Below are positions 8,005 to 18,300 of a stretch of DNA of 36,145 nucleotides, piece by piece; position 1 is the first letter of the stretch; each line of letters starts with the position of its first letter. Where the stretch lies: the IMG/VR virus record IMGVR_UViG_3300030101_003658, positions 1 to 36,145 of that record, one strand, 5' to 3'. A model generated the notes under the pieces. That model was not told where the DNA came from. It made no database searches and saw only the letters and a list, made by a program, of their open reading frames with translations. The stretch comes from a virus. The position numbers were made by a program, and so were the translations under genes.

Positions 8005-9474
8005 ATGGCAATTACCCCAGGAGCTCAGACTAGAGCTGCTTCAGTACAAGCAACTTTATCTGAAAATTATTTGGACATCCAAAATAGTGGATGGGCACAG
8101 CAATATCTTCCTGACTTAATGGAAAAAGAAGCTGAGGTATTCGGAAAAAGAACTATCTCAGGATTTCTTGCTCAAGTAGGTGCAGAAGAAGCTATGTCAG
8201 CTGATCAAGTTATTTGGTCAGAACAAGGTAGATTACATCTATCTTATAAATGTGAAATTCAAACAGCCGCTACCGGTATAGTAAAAATTACTAACGATAT
8301 CGATGCTAGTGGTTCTGCGTTTACATTAGGAACTAGTCACGGTATAAGAGTTGGTGATATGGTATTATTAGCTGGTGGCGGACAAACTATAACTTGTAAC
8401 GTCGCTGCTGTCGACTTAGATTCATCAGGCGCTGCAGCAACATCCGCTAACAACTATATAAAAGTTTTACCATACGCTGAAGAAAATATTGATGATTTAG
8501 GATTTGGTGATAGTGATGATACTTGTACTATACTAGTGTTTGGATCTGAGTTTAAAAAAGGAACAGACGGTAGAAGTACAGCTAATGAACCATCTTTCAC
8601 AACTTTTACTAACAAACCAATTATATTAAAAGATCTATACGAAGTATCAGGATCTGATGCTGCGCAAATCGGTTGGGTTGAAGTAAGCGGTGAAGACGGA
8701 CAAAATGGTTATTACTGGTACTTAAAAGCAGAGGGTGACACAAGAGCTAGATTCTCTGATTACCTAGAAATGGTATGTATTGAATCTGAAAAAGCTGACA
8801 CTAAATCATTAATTAATGATGGTGTTGTTGGTACTAACGAGCTACAAGGTACAGAAGGTTTGTTTTCGGCTGTTAAAACTAGAGGACATCAAACGTCTGG
8901 TGTAACAGGTGTTAACGCTGCTACTGATTTAGCAGAGTTTGATGCTATCTTAGCTGAGTTTGATAAAAACGGTGCTATTGAAGAAAATATGATGTTTGTT
9001 AATAGAGCTACTGCTCTAGCTATGGACGACATGCTTGCTTCAATGAATTCTTACGGAGCTGGAGGTACTTCTTACGGAGTATTCGACAACGACGAAGATA
9101 TGGCATTAAACTTAGGATTCTCAGGATTCCGAAGAGGTTCTTACGACTTCTATAAGTCTGACTGGAAATACTTAAACGATCTAGCTACAAGAGGTGGTAT
9201 TAACGCTGCTGCTACGGCTGGTGAGGACATTAGAGGTATTATGGTACCTGCTGGTGTTTCTTCTGTTTATGATGAAGGTTTAGGAAAGAACATGAAAAGA
9301 CCTTTCTTACATGTTCGTTATAGAGCTTCTCAAATGGAAAGCAGAAGAATGAAGACTTGGATTACTGGATCTGTTGGTGCGGTTACATCTAAGTTAGATG
9401 CTATGCAAGTTAATTTCTTATCAGAAAGATGCATGGTAGTACAAGGAGCTAACAACTTTATGTTAATGAACTAG
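8005..9474 (+). CDS. Major capsid protein, HK97-like with an inserted beta domain
   Basis: This 489-aa protein follows the scaffold and is followed by the strongest terminator in the window, as expected for a highly expressed capsid gene. The N-terminal arm (residues 1-60) is helical. Residues about 85-185 form a Gly/Asp-rich beta insert with GIRVGDMVLLAGGGQTITCN. The C-terminal half shows AEFDAILAEFDKNGAIEENM, LGFSGFRRGSYDFYKSDWKY and a late RPFLHVRYRASQMESRRMKT, suggestive of the P and A domains of HK97-fold capsids. Codons in its later half use C-ending forms for Phe, Tyr and Asn more often than neighbouring genes, as in highly expressed genes. The family assignment rests on order, length and fold-like pattern. 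Confidence 0.85.
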   Translation: MAITPGAQTRAASVQATLSENYLDIQNSGWAQQYLPDLMEKEAEVFGKRTISGFLAQVGAEEAMSADQVIWSEQGRLHLSYKCEIQTAATGIVKITNDIDASGSAFTLGTSHGIRVGDMVLLAGGGQTITCNVAAVDLDSSGAAATSANNYIKVLPYAEENIDDLGFGDSDDTCTILVFGSEFKKGTDGRSTANEPSFTTFTNKPIILKDLYEVSGSDAAQIGWVEVSGEDGQNGYYWYLKAEGDTRARFSDYLEMVCIESEKADTKSLINDGVVGTNELQGTEGLFSAVKTRGHQTSGVTGVNAATDLAEFDAILAEFDKNGAIEENMMFVNRATALAMDDMLASMNSYGAGGTSYGVFDNDEDMALNLGFSGFRRGSYDFYKSDWKYLNDLATRGGINAAATAGEDIRGIMVPAGVSSVYDEGLGKNMKRPFLHVRYRASQMESRRMKTWITGSVGAVTSKLDAMQVNFLSERCMVVQGANNFMLMN

Positions 9475-9486
9475 TACTTATTTAAG

Positions 9487-9514
9487 ATAGGGCGGTTCGC
9501 CGCCCTATTTTTTT
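9487..9514 (+). terminator. Intrinsic terminator after the major capsid gene
   Basis: A perfect 9-bp stem, ATAGGGCGG (9487-9495) with CCGCCCTAT (9500-9508), closes a TTCG tetraloop (9496-9499). A run of T follows at 9508-9514. The GC-rich stem, stable UUCG-type loop and T-tract are textbook features of factor-independent termination. It begins 12 bases after the capsid stop codon. Confidence 0.95.
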
Positions 9515-9537
9515 ATTAATTTTTATTATATTATATT

Positions 9538-10386
9538 ATGGCAAAGAAAAAAATAACTGAGGTCGAAGAGCCTATAGTTAAAGAAACAGTGGTTGTTAAA
9601 GAGCAACCGGTTGTAAAAGAGCAACCTAAGGTTGAGGCTCCTAAAGAAAAAGCTAAACCAAAAAATACTTGGGAAATAAAAGATAGAACTTACGTTTTAA
9701 AAAATGGAAGAAAACCATTAAGTAAATCTGTAAAAGCTACAGGTATATACTGGTTTGATGAAGAAAAAGGTTATGAAAGAGAGTTGAAATATTGCGAAAA
9801 TCAAAGAACAGTTTTTGTTGACGAAATGAAAGGTGATCAAAGATTAGCTCATATTATTTTTAGAGCTGGCGTATTACACGTAAAGAAAAACAAAGTGCCT
9901 CTTCAAAAACTTTTATCTATATATCACCCTCAAGCAGGAAAAACTTGGGTTGAATTAAAACCAAAATTACAAGCTGCTAACCAAGTTCAAAATATTGAAT
10001 TAGAATTAAAGGCTATGAATATGGCTATGGATATGGAAATAAACATGGCTGAATCTATAATGAGAGTAGAAACAGGATCTAAGGTCTCAAAAATGAGTTC
10101 TAAAGAACTTAAAAGAGATTTATTAATATTTGCTAAGAAAAATCCTAAATTATTTTTAGATCTTGCAAATGATGAAAATATACAACTTAGAAACACTGGT
10201 ATCAAAGCTAGAGAAATGGGATTAATTAAATTATCACCAGATCAACGACATTTTAGTTGGGGCTCTAATGATAAAAAGTTAATGACGGTTCCATTTGAGG
10301 AGCATCCATATTCAGCTTTAGCTCAGTGGTTTAAAACTGACGAAGGTATGGAAGTGTATTCTATTATAGAAAAAAGAATGAAATAA
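9538..10386 (+). CDS. Hypothetical virion-associated protein downstream of capsid
   Basis: This 282-aa protein is flanked by two strong terminators. Residues 1-40 are a low-complexity Lys/Glu/Val/Pro tract with a repeated unit (VVKEQPVVKEQP), probably disordered. A compact domain follows (TWEIKDRTYVLKNGRKPLSK, then QRLAHIIFRAGVLHVKKNKV). Then comes a helical region with AMNMAMDMEINMAESIMRVE and SSKELKRDLLIFAKKNPKLF. The C-terminal part (GIKAREMGLIKLSPDQRHFSWG) reads like a small domain common in proteins after the capsid gene of Bacteroidota phages. A role in head completion or decoration is inference; I see no enzyme motif. The A/T-only leader has no Shine-Dalgarno sequence. Confidence 0.8.
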   Translation: MAKKKITEVEEPIVKETVVVKEQPVVKEQPKVEAPKEKAKPKNTWEIKDRTYVLKNGRKPLSKSVKATGIYWFDEEKGYERELKYCENQRTVFVDEMKGDQRLAHIIFRAGVLHVKKNKVPLQKLLSIYHPQAGKTWVELKPKLQAANQVQNIELELKAMNMAMDMEINMAESIMRVETGSKVSKMSSKELKRDLLIFAKKNPKLFLDLANDENIQLRNTGIKAREMGLIKLSPDQRHFSWGSNDKKLMTVPFEEHPYSALAQWFKTDEGMEVYSIIEKRMK

Positions 10387-10406
10387 TAGTTTTTTAATAA
10401 CTAAAG

Positions 10407-10434
10407 ATAGCCACCCGTTAAGGTGGCTATTTTT
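10407..10434 (+). terminator. Second intrinsic terminator
   Basis: A perfect 9-bp stem, ATAGCCACC (10407-10415) with GGTGGCTAT (10422-10430), encloses the 6-base loop CGTTAA and is followed by TTTTATTT. The stem can be extended by A-U pairs into the tail. It starts 20 bases after the preceding stop codon and ends the single-gene unit 9538-10386. Confidence 0.92.
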
Positions 10435-10462
10435 ATTTAGGGGCTAACCTTCCGCTTTATTA

Positions 10463-10481
10463 TGTAACTATATAATAGTAA
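10463..10481 (+). promoter_or_regulatory. Shared intergenic palindrome, copy 1 (putative promoter or operator)
   Basis: The sequence TGTAACTATATAATAGTAA contains ACTAT and ATAGT as inverted arms separated by three bases. The same layout recurs at 23711-23729. It lies between a terminator (10407-10434) and the start of the 52-aa gene at 10493, exactly where transcription would have to restart. It also contains TATAAT at 10471-10476, resembling a sigma70-type -10 box, but no good -35 box lies upstream. The two copies and their positions are seen; promoter function is inferred. Confidence 0.45.
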
Positions 10482-10492
10482 AATATATTATT

Positions 10493-10651
10493 ATGAAATC
10501 AAAAGGACTCGGAGATTCAATAGAAAAATTCACAACATTTACGGGTATAAAATCATTTGCTCAAATGACAGCTAGGGCCATGGGTAAAAAAGATTGTGGA
10601 TGTAACAAAAGAAAAGAAACATTAAATAAAATGTTTCCATATAAAAAATAA
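10493..10651 (+). CDS. 52-aa conserved protein with a C-x-C pair
   Basis: This short gene sits between the second terminator and the 257-aa gene; ATG at 10493, TAA at 10649-10651. The protein begins MKSKGLGDSIEKFTTFTGIK and ends NKRKETLNKMFPYKK, with a KKDCGCNKRK core (Cys35 and Cys37). Small proteins with the pattern 'GLGD-IEK-T-ATGI ... DCGC-KR---LN--FPY' seem familiar as an overlooked family in Bacteroidota phages. The CxC pair and basic surroundings suggest metal or nucleic-acid binding, which is inference. The next gene begins five bases after the stop. Confidence 0.8.
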   Translation: MKSKGLGDSIEKFTTFTGIKSFAQMTARAMGKKDCGCNKRKETLNKMFPYKK

Positions 10652-10656
10652 AAATA

Positions 10657-11430
10657 ATGATAAGTGTAGATACAGTATATCAAAAAGTTTTAGCATTAGC
10701 TAATAAAGAACAAAGGGGTTATATAACGCCTCAGGAGTTTAATTTATTAGCAGATAAGGCTCAGCTTGAAATAATAAACGATTATTTTCATAAAATAAAA
10801 ACATCTCATTTAAAACCTAAAAACTATTCAGAAAACTCTGATGAGTTAGAAATGGTTAGAGAGAAGATGAGCTATATAAGAACTAAAGCAGAATCTGTAC
10901 CAATAACCATAAGTGACAGTTTAGATAAAGCGACGCTACAATTACCTAACGTATATATGTTAGCTACAATACACACAGCACACGAATACGACTTAAACGG
11001 CCAAGCAACTTATCAAGGTGGAAATGAAATTGTAGGTGTAGACAAGCCTCAACTTTTAAACATGTTAAGAAATCCACTGCTTAGACCTACGCAATCTAGA
11101 CCCGTGTATATAAGACAAGAAAATTCTCTTTCAAATAATACAAATACTCACACGATAACTTTAGAAATATATCCTGGTGATATTGGAGCTTCATCTGTAG
11201 ATATAGAATATTGGGCAAAACCAGCTAATCCTAATTGGGGATATGTTATTGTTAATGGAAAAACACTTCATAACTTTAATACTAGTATAAACTTTTCACT
11301 ACACCCTATAGAAGAAGAACCTTTAGTTATGAGAATATTGCAACTAGCAGGAATAACAATAGACAAACCACAATTACAACAATCAGTTATGGTTGACCAG
11401 CAAACTACTAAACAAAATCAAAATAGTTAA
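10657..11430 (+). CDS. Probable neck or head-completion protein
   Basis: This 257-aa protein opens with a helical segment typical of phage adaptor-type proteins (TVYQKVLALANKEQRGYITP, then EFNLLADKAQLEIINDYFHK). The middle is beta-rich, with LPNVYMLATIHTAHEYDLNG and SVDIEYWAKPANPNWGYVIV. The C-terminal tail is Gln-rich. The N-terminal pattern 'GY-TP-EFN-----AQ-EI---YF' recurs in structural proteins between capsid and tail genes of Bacteroidota phages. It precedes another putative adaptor by two bases, so the pair probably acts together at the portal-tail junction. The exact role is inferred from position. Confidence 0.8.
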   Translation: MISVDTVYQKVLALANKEQRGYITPQEFNLLADKAQLEIINDYFHKIKTSHLKPKNYSENSDELEMVREKMSYIRTKAESVPITISDSLDKATLQLPNVYMLATIHTAHEYDLNGQATYQGGNEIVGVDKPQLLNMLRNPLLRPTQSRPVYIRQENSLSNNTNTHTITLEIYPGDIGASSVDIEYWAKPANPNWGYVIVNGKTLHNFNTSINFSLHPIEEEPLVMRILQLAGITIDKPQLQQSVMVDQQTTKQNQNS

Positions 11431-11432
11431 TT

Positions 11433-12299
11433 ATGGGATTACTAGACAATCAAACGCAAAATGCTTATTACACAGGTGGAGACGCTGGTTCTTATCAATT
11501 TACTACAATGGACAATATTATATCAGCCTTTATGGTTGCTTATGTTGGTGAAGATAAAATAATATCTAAGATTAGTAGAACAGACGTTCAGTTTCACGCA
11601 ATGCGTGCTATACAAGAATTATCATATGATGTTTTTCGTTCTGTAAAATCTCAAGAAATAGAAGTGCCTGCTACATTAACAATGATGCTACCTCAAGATT
11701 ATGTTAACTACGTGAAATTAGCTAGAGTAAGTAGCACGGGTATAGAAAAAATATTATATCCAGCTAGAAACACGTGCAACCCTTTTGCTATAACTCAAAA
11801 CTCTGATGGCGTATATCAATTTACAGGTGATAACTTAACTGAGCAAACTCCTAGTAACACTTGGTCTAACTATCAAAGTTTACCAGAAGTAGATCATTAT
11901 TCTGATGACTCAACAGATATTGAAATAGAAAATAGAGGTAGAAGATATGGATTAGATCCTCAATATGCTCAAGCTAATGGAACTTTTTATATAGATAATC
12001 TTAGAGGGCATATTCATTTTAGCTCTAGCCTTAGTGGCGAAACTATTATATTAAAATATATAAGTGATGGATTAGGTACGGATAACGAAATGGTTGTACA
12101 TAAGTTCTGTGAAGAGGCTTGTTACAAGTGGATAGCTTATGGTATATTATCTACAAGATCAAATATACCACCATTTATAGTACAAAGATTTAAAAAAGAA
12201 AAGTTTGCTGAAACTAGAAAAGCAAAAATTAGATTATCAAATATTAAGATAGAAGAATTTACTCAGGTATTAAAAGGAATGAGTAAACCAATAAAATAA
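11433..12299 (+). CDS. Probable head-to-tail adaptor protein
   Basis: This 288-aa protein starts two bases after the upstream stop. Its N-terminal half has TTMDNIISAFMVAYVGEDKI, SRTDVQFHAMRAIQELSYDV and PQDYVNYVKLARVSSTGIEK, a helix-then-beta pattern seen in gp4-like tail adaptor proteins of podoviruses. A later segment, TIILKYISDGLGTDNEMVVH, is followed by KFCEEACYKWIAYGILSTR and a helical basic tail (FKKEKFAETRKAKIRLSNIK). Gene order (portal, scaffold, capsid, neck, then the large stabilization protein) supports an adaptor. It is not a tail-tube protein of a long-tailed phage as far as I can see. Confidence 0.8.
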   Translation: MGLLDNQTQNAYYTGGDAGSYQFTTMDNIISAFMVAYVGEDKIISKISRTDVQFHAMRAIQELSYDVFRSVKSQEIEVPATLTMMLPQDYVNYVKLARVSSTGIEKILYPARNTCNPFAITQNSDGVYQFTGDNLTEQTPSNTWSNYQSLPEVDHYSDDSTDIEIENRGRRYGLDPQYAQANGTFYIDNLRGHIHFSSSLSGETIILKYISDGLGTDNEMVVHKFCEEACYKWIAYGILSTRSNIPPFIVQRFKKEKFAETRKAKIRLSNIKIEEFTQVLKGMSKPIK

Positions 12300-12303
12300 A
12301 ATT

Positions 12304-15300
12304 ATGCCAGAAATTAAAAACACATTTACCGGAGGTAAAATGAACAAAGATCTTGATGAAAGATTGGTTCAAAACGGTGAATACAGACATGCTTTAAACG
12401 TTCAGGTTAGAACCACTGATTCAGCTAACGATGAAGGAATTGGTAATGCTGGTACTGTCCAAAATATGTTAGGTAATTCTTTATTAAATCAACTACCTAA
12501 CGTTTTTCCTGAAGACAATAAGCATATTTGTGTTGGCTCTGTTGGTGATGAAAAAAATGATAAAGCTTATTTTCTTTTTGGCTCTTCATTTAACCAAAGT
12601 TTTAGCATTGCTGATATTAATAACATTGTCGATAACGATGAGGTTAGAATTTATTTTGATACTATTATTGAAACAAATTTTGCAAATAATTTATCTGAAC
12701 CAGTTGTTGTTGACGTTTGGAAAGTTATTTACTCAGGAAGTTCTTTAATAGCTCAACTTGGAAATTCTACAGCTGAAGATTGGTTTGGTCAAAATGAAAC
12801 TGCTACAGCTTGGACTGAATTAAATGTAACAGATGTAGACAATATTAGACCAGGTATGTTTATAAGATTTTGGGATCTTAATGGAAACGTAACTTTAGAA
12901 GACATTGAAATAAAAGCTATTGATGAAAATACTATATTATTAAAAGAGCAACAAACAATAGAATTAACAACAGCTAATTCTATGGTTATAGAATTTTACG
13001 CTCCTAAAGTTTTAAATTTTAGATCAGAGTTAGATGACAATTTTGTAACTGGTATAAATGTTATCGATGATTTTTTAATATGGACTGATAATAAAAGTGA
13101 ACCAAAAAAAATACATATACCAAGATCAAAAGCTGGTACAACCTCAAGCATTTCTCACACTAAATTATTTTTAACTAATCCTGAAGACACAAGTCAATAC
13201 GTCGATGCTAACACTTTAGTTAACCAATTAGACAATGGTAGTTTAGAAAATGGTTCTGGTGTAAATAGTTATTTAAAAGAAGAACATATAACTGTTATTA
13301 AAAAATCACCTAAAGCACCTCCTACTTTAGAAATGAGTAGTACTCATAATAGAAACGGGGTAGTTAATTCTTCTTGTACGTTTTCTTTTTTTAGCGATTA
13401 CGATGAATCAACAAACATTTCTGATTTAATAAATTACAATGACTCAAGAGTAATAACAATAGATTCTAGTAATACTAATTTTATAACAAACGATATATTA
13501 ATTTTTGAATTAGAAACTAATTCAGATTCTCAAGTAACAGCTACATTTATATCTTACTTAAATGAAAATGACGAAGAGGTTTTAGAATCAACTAATCGTA
13601 TTAAAATTAATCTGATAACAGCATACCAAGGTATAACAGAAACTGACGTGTCTTGGGATTTAAAGTTACAACAAAGAGAGCCTTTATTTGAATTAAAACT
13701 TGTAAGGTTTGGTTATAGATATAAATATGAAGATGGTGAGTATTCTTCATTTTCTCCATGGTCTGAATTAGCATTTTTACCAGGTGAATTTGACTATAAA
13801 ATAAATAAAGGTTTTAATTTAGGTATGGTAAATAACGTTCGCGAACTTATCATAAAAGATTTTATTCCTTATACAATGCCTTTAGATGTTGTTAGTGTGG
13901 ATATACTATATAAAACAACAGATGCTCCTAGCGTTTATATAGCTGAAACAATAGACATAGGCTCTAACCAATGGGAGTTATTTACACCAAATGGAGAGGA
14001 TTCCACACAAATAAAAACAGGTAGACTATCCATAACCTCTGAAATGATTCATAGAGTTTTACCTGAAAACCAAGCGTTAAGATCATGGGATAATGTTCCT
14101 CGTTACGCTTTGGCTCAAGAAATAATTGGTAATAGATTAGTGTTAGGTAATTACACACAAGGATATGATATAGGTGGTCCAATAAATTTAACACAAAACA
14201 TTGTAAGTGCAAGTATACCGTCTAATTTAGTTAGTCAACCTCCTTTTAAATCTGTAAAATCTTTAAGAGATTATAAAGTGGGAATGGTATTTGGCGATAA
14301 GTATGGTAGAGAAACCCCCGTTATATCACCTGGTCACACTTTATCAGTTGACGAGACGGTTGATTCTTATGATTCTATAGTAGATGGTATAACAGTTGAC
14401 AAAACTCTTTGTGGTAAACAAAATAGTATTACTGTTTCACAAAATTGGGAAAACGGTTCTAGTCCTGATGATTGGATTGATTACGTAAAATATTATGTAA
14501 AAGAAACATCTAGTGAATATTACAATTTAGTAATGGATAGATGGTACGATTCTGGAGATGGTACTGTTTGGCTTTCTTTTAATTCTGCTGATAGAAATAA
14601 AGTTGATGAAGAAACTTATTTAATATTAAAAAATGGTTTTGGTAACCAAACACCAGTTGTACAAAAAACTAAATATAAGATATTATCTATAGAAAACGAA
14701 GCCCCAGACTTTGTTAAAAAAGTTTATATACCAATAGGGCATCTTGGGGCACCAGATATTTCAGGCTCACAAGGAACTGGTGGTATTGATCAAAATAATA
14801 CTGTAACAGATTCTATTTGGGCTAATGGACAAGATGCTAATACTGGGCCACCAAATGGGCTTATAGAGGGTACAACTTTAGCTGTTTCTAATGCTTTGTG
14901 GCAGTCTATATTTCCTGATCCAGAAGCAGATGATTTTGACGGTAATTATTTTGGGCAAGAAATAAAAGGCCTTCCTCAATTTAGAATAATTGGTACTTCT
15001 TTAGATGGTACTTCTTCTAATTTTTTATATAGTCAAGCAACTGATTGGGTTAGTCTTACTAATTATAAAAAGATATCTGTAGGTGATAGTCCTTTTATTG
15101 AGTTACAATGGTCACAGCCATTAGGTAGTCAAGTTGATTTTTATACAACATGGGTTAACTCAAACGGAATTACTGATATAAATAATAACGCTTTAGACGT
15201 TATGGACTTAGTTTATTCTATAGAATTTAGAGATAGTATAACCGAAAATAAACCTTGGTTTGATGGTAAGTTTTTTGTAAAAATACAACAGGATGCTTTA

Positions 15301-18300
15301 GTGCAACAGGAAGTAATGACATATTCTTTAGGGTTTCAGTGGCAAGCCTTAGGCAGCTATGACATGGCTTACATTTCTAGTACTGTTGAAAATGAAAGTT
15401 TACAACTAGGAGCGCCTTACACAGGGCAGTCTGCTGTATTTTCTTGGCAGAGTGTTTTAGACAGTTTAACAGGCGATAGTTTATCAACAAGTTGGTGGTA
15501 TAGTAATTTTAATCAAATTTTAGATTCAGGCCCTGATAACAGTGGTGATTGGACCAACTTAACAAATAATGTTACAGACGACTTTTTTGAAACAGGAGTA
15601 AGAGATTTTTGTGCAAACGGTCCTTTTACAGATTTTTTTAATGAAGATGATACTTTTGGCGCTGGCGTTAATTGGTTTGGTCAATTAGGACCTCAAGTTT
15701 TTAATGGTTTACCTAACGGTCAAGATAATGAATATGAAGGTCAAATTTATAGTTGTGACTCTTGCACTAGTATAGCTTCAACGGCTAATGGTTCTGATTT
15801 TGAAGATTCATTTCATAGTAGCTCAAATACTTATTTTGCAAACCCAGACAACAGTAATGAATTTAATATACTAGCAAACTCTGGTGTATTTGCTTCTTGC
15901 ACTTGGCAAGATAACTTTGAGACTAGAAACTTTTGGAGAGCGTGGACCGATAGCCATAATCAAACTTATCAATCTGATACTATATTTTTAGATTCTTCAA
16001 AGACTAGATTTTTTGAATGGTTTACTAATGACTACGGCGTATATGATTCTGACTATCAAGAACAATTAGCGCCTGGCCTAGATGATGCAAGGCAATTTTT
16101 TAAGCATGAAGCTTTTAGCAATAGCGGTAATGTTAGCGCTGGAACTTATGATGAAATGACAATATCTTATATTTTTCCAGATGGTGGAGGGCCATATTCA
16201 GGTGATGCTTTTGAGCTTTGGAACCAATTAGACACGGAAGATAATCTTTTCTTTTCTATAGGTGACGATCCTCAAATATATAAAATTATAAATGTAAAAG
16301 ACGGTAGAGGCCGAAACTATTCTAAAAATACGCTACCTGGTTTTGATGGTCAAGTTGGCACTATAGGTGGTAATCCCACCTCTGTTAGTGGAGATGTTTA
16401 TGTAGAAAATACTGTTACGACACAGGTAAATAATTTTTTTACAGAACAATGCGTTCCATGTAACCAGACAGTTAACTTAACGCTTTTAAATAACGTTCCG
16501 TTAAGTTACACCAACGAACAACTTGAAGATTACTTTTTATACGCCAGTGAGGGTGGCCCCGCTGTTGTTGGTTCGGTTAACGCTTTCAACTCAGGAACAT
16601 ACCCCACTGAAGATAGAAAAGGTTGTACTAGATTTACAAAAAAAATTAGATTTGTTGCTGTAGATTCTACAACGGTGGCGTACTTACAAGACGGTTCAGA
16701 CAACGTTGGCGCTAATTTAGATACTTACGATCCACGTGGCCATTTACATCATGACGGTAGAGATACTTTAAAAATATTCTTAAAGAAACCTGTACCAGTG
16801 TCATATATAGATAGTGATCCAAATAATGAACTAGGAGCCGTATGGGAAACTGAACCTAAAGAAGATTTAAATTTAGATTTATATTATGAAGCTTCAGGCG
16901 CTATACCTATTAGACTAAATAAAGAAAACGCTTTTAATTTTGCTCCAATAAATTCATCTGTTAGTATAAAAAGAAATGTACCTCAAGGAGCTAATATTTA
17001 TGTTTTAAGTGATATTGATATAGCTTCTACAAGAAGCGACTTAAAGGTATCAAATATACATTTTACAGATCAATCTAACGAAGCTATTTTAGAAATAGTA
17101 TCTAAAACACAATCCGCAGATCCAAACTTATCTAATCAATTTTTTTACCATAGTGGGCCATTTGATATTGAAGGACAGCAAGATACTTCTTTATACCCCG
17201 CTTTTGACGTTGATATAAAAATAGGTGATGTTCTAACTTTTACACATAGCAATGGAACTGAAACAAGAGCTACTGTAACAAGTTATTGGCAAGCAGTAAC
17301 TCCGTCGCCAGATGTGTTTACTCAACCAGGTGTAGTTGATACAAGTCAAACTTTATCTAGTGGGCCTTTTTCTTTTAGTAAAAAAACTAATACTTTTCCA
17401 GGGTCAAATCAAATAATACCAAGCGGTTTATACGGTATTAGTATAGATGTTTGGAACGAAGATGTTAAATTACCTTGGTTTAATTGTTATGCTTTTGGTA
17501 ATGGTGTTGAATCAGATAGAATTAGAGATGATTTTAATGCACCAACTATTGATAATGGCGTAAAAGTTTCTACAACATTTTCAGGTTATGGTGAAGAAGA
17601 AATAAAAAGTGGAATGATATACTCAGGTATATATAATTCAACATCACAAATAAATAGACTTAATGAATTTAACATGTCTGAAAAAATTACTAAGGAATTA
17701 AATCCTAGACATGGTTCTATACAAAGATTAAAGTCTAGAGACACGGACATGGTTGTATTTGCTGAAGATAAAGTTTTAAGATTATTAGCTAATAAAGACG
17801 CTATATTTAATGCTGATGGTAATCCTCAATTAACAGCTACTGATAAAGTTTTAGGTCAAGCTGTTCCTTACGCTGGTGATTATGGAATATCTAAAAATCC
17901 AGAATCATTAGCTTGGGATCAATATAGAATGTACTTTACGGATAAACAAAGAGGCGCTGTGTTAAGATTATCACAAGATGGTTTAACTCCAATATCTAGT
18001 GTTGGCATGAAATCTTGGTTTAAAGATAGATTATCAAAATCTGATTCTTTATTAGGCACATTTGACGTTGTTAATGGAGAATATAATCTTACTATAAAAG
18101 AACCCGCTGTAACAGTTGCTTTTAATGAGGGCGCTAAAGGTTGGGTTAGCTTTAGATCTTTTATTGCTAGCAATGGCTTATCTGTAAGTGGTAAATACGT
18201 AACAACAAATAATAATGGAATTTGGTTACATCACCAAGTAGTCAGTCTTGCAGGAGATATAATAAATAGAAATAATTTTTATGGAGAAGATTATAGATCT

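Noticed and set aside
10471-10476. Standard sigma70 promoter or Bacteroidota TAnnTTTG promoter before 10493
   Set aside because: TATAAT is present, but there is no convincing -35 element at the right distance and no TAnnTTTG box. Kept only as part of the shared palindrome.
12530-12748. Forward frames of 72 and 67 codons (also at 19310-19513)
   Set aside because: Shadow frames inside the 2755-aa gene; hydrophobic low-complexity products with no supporting signal.
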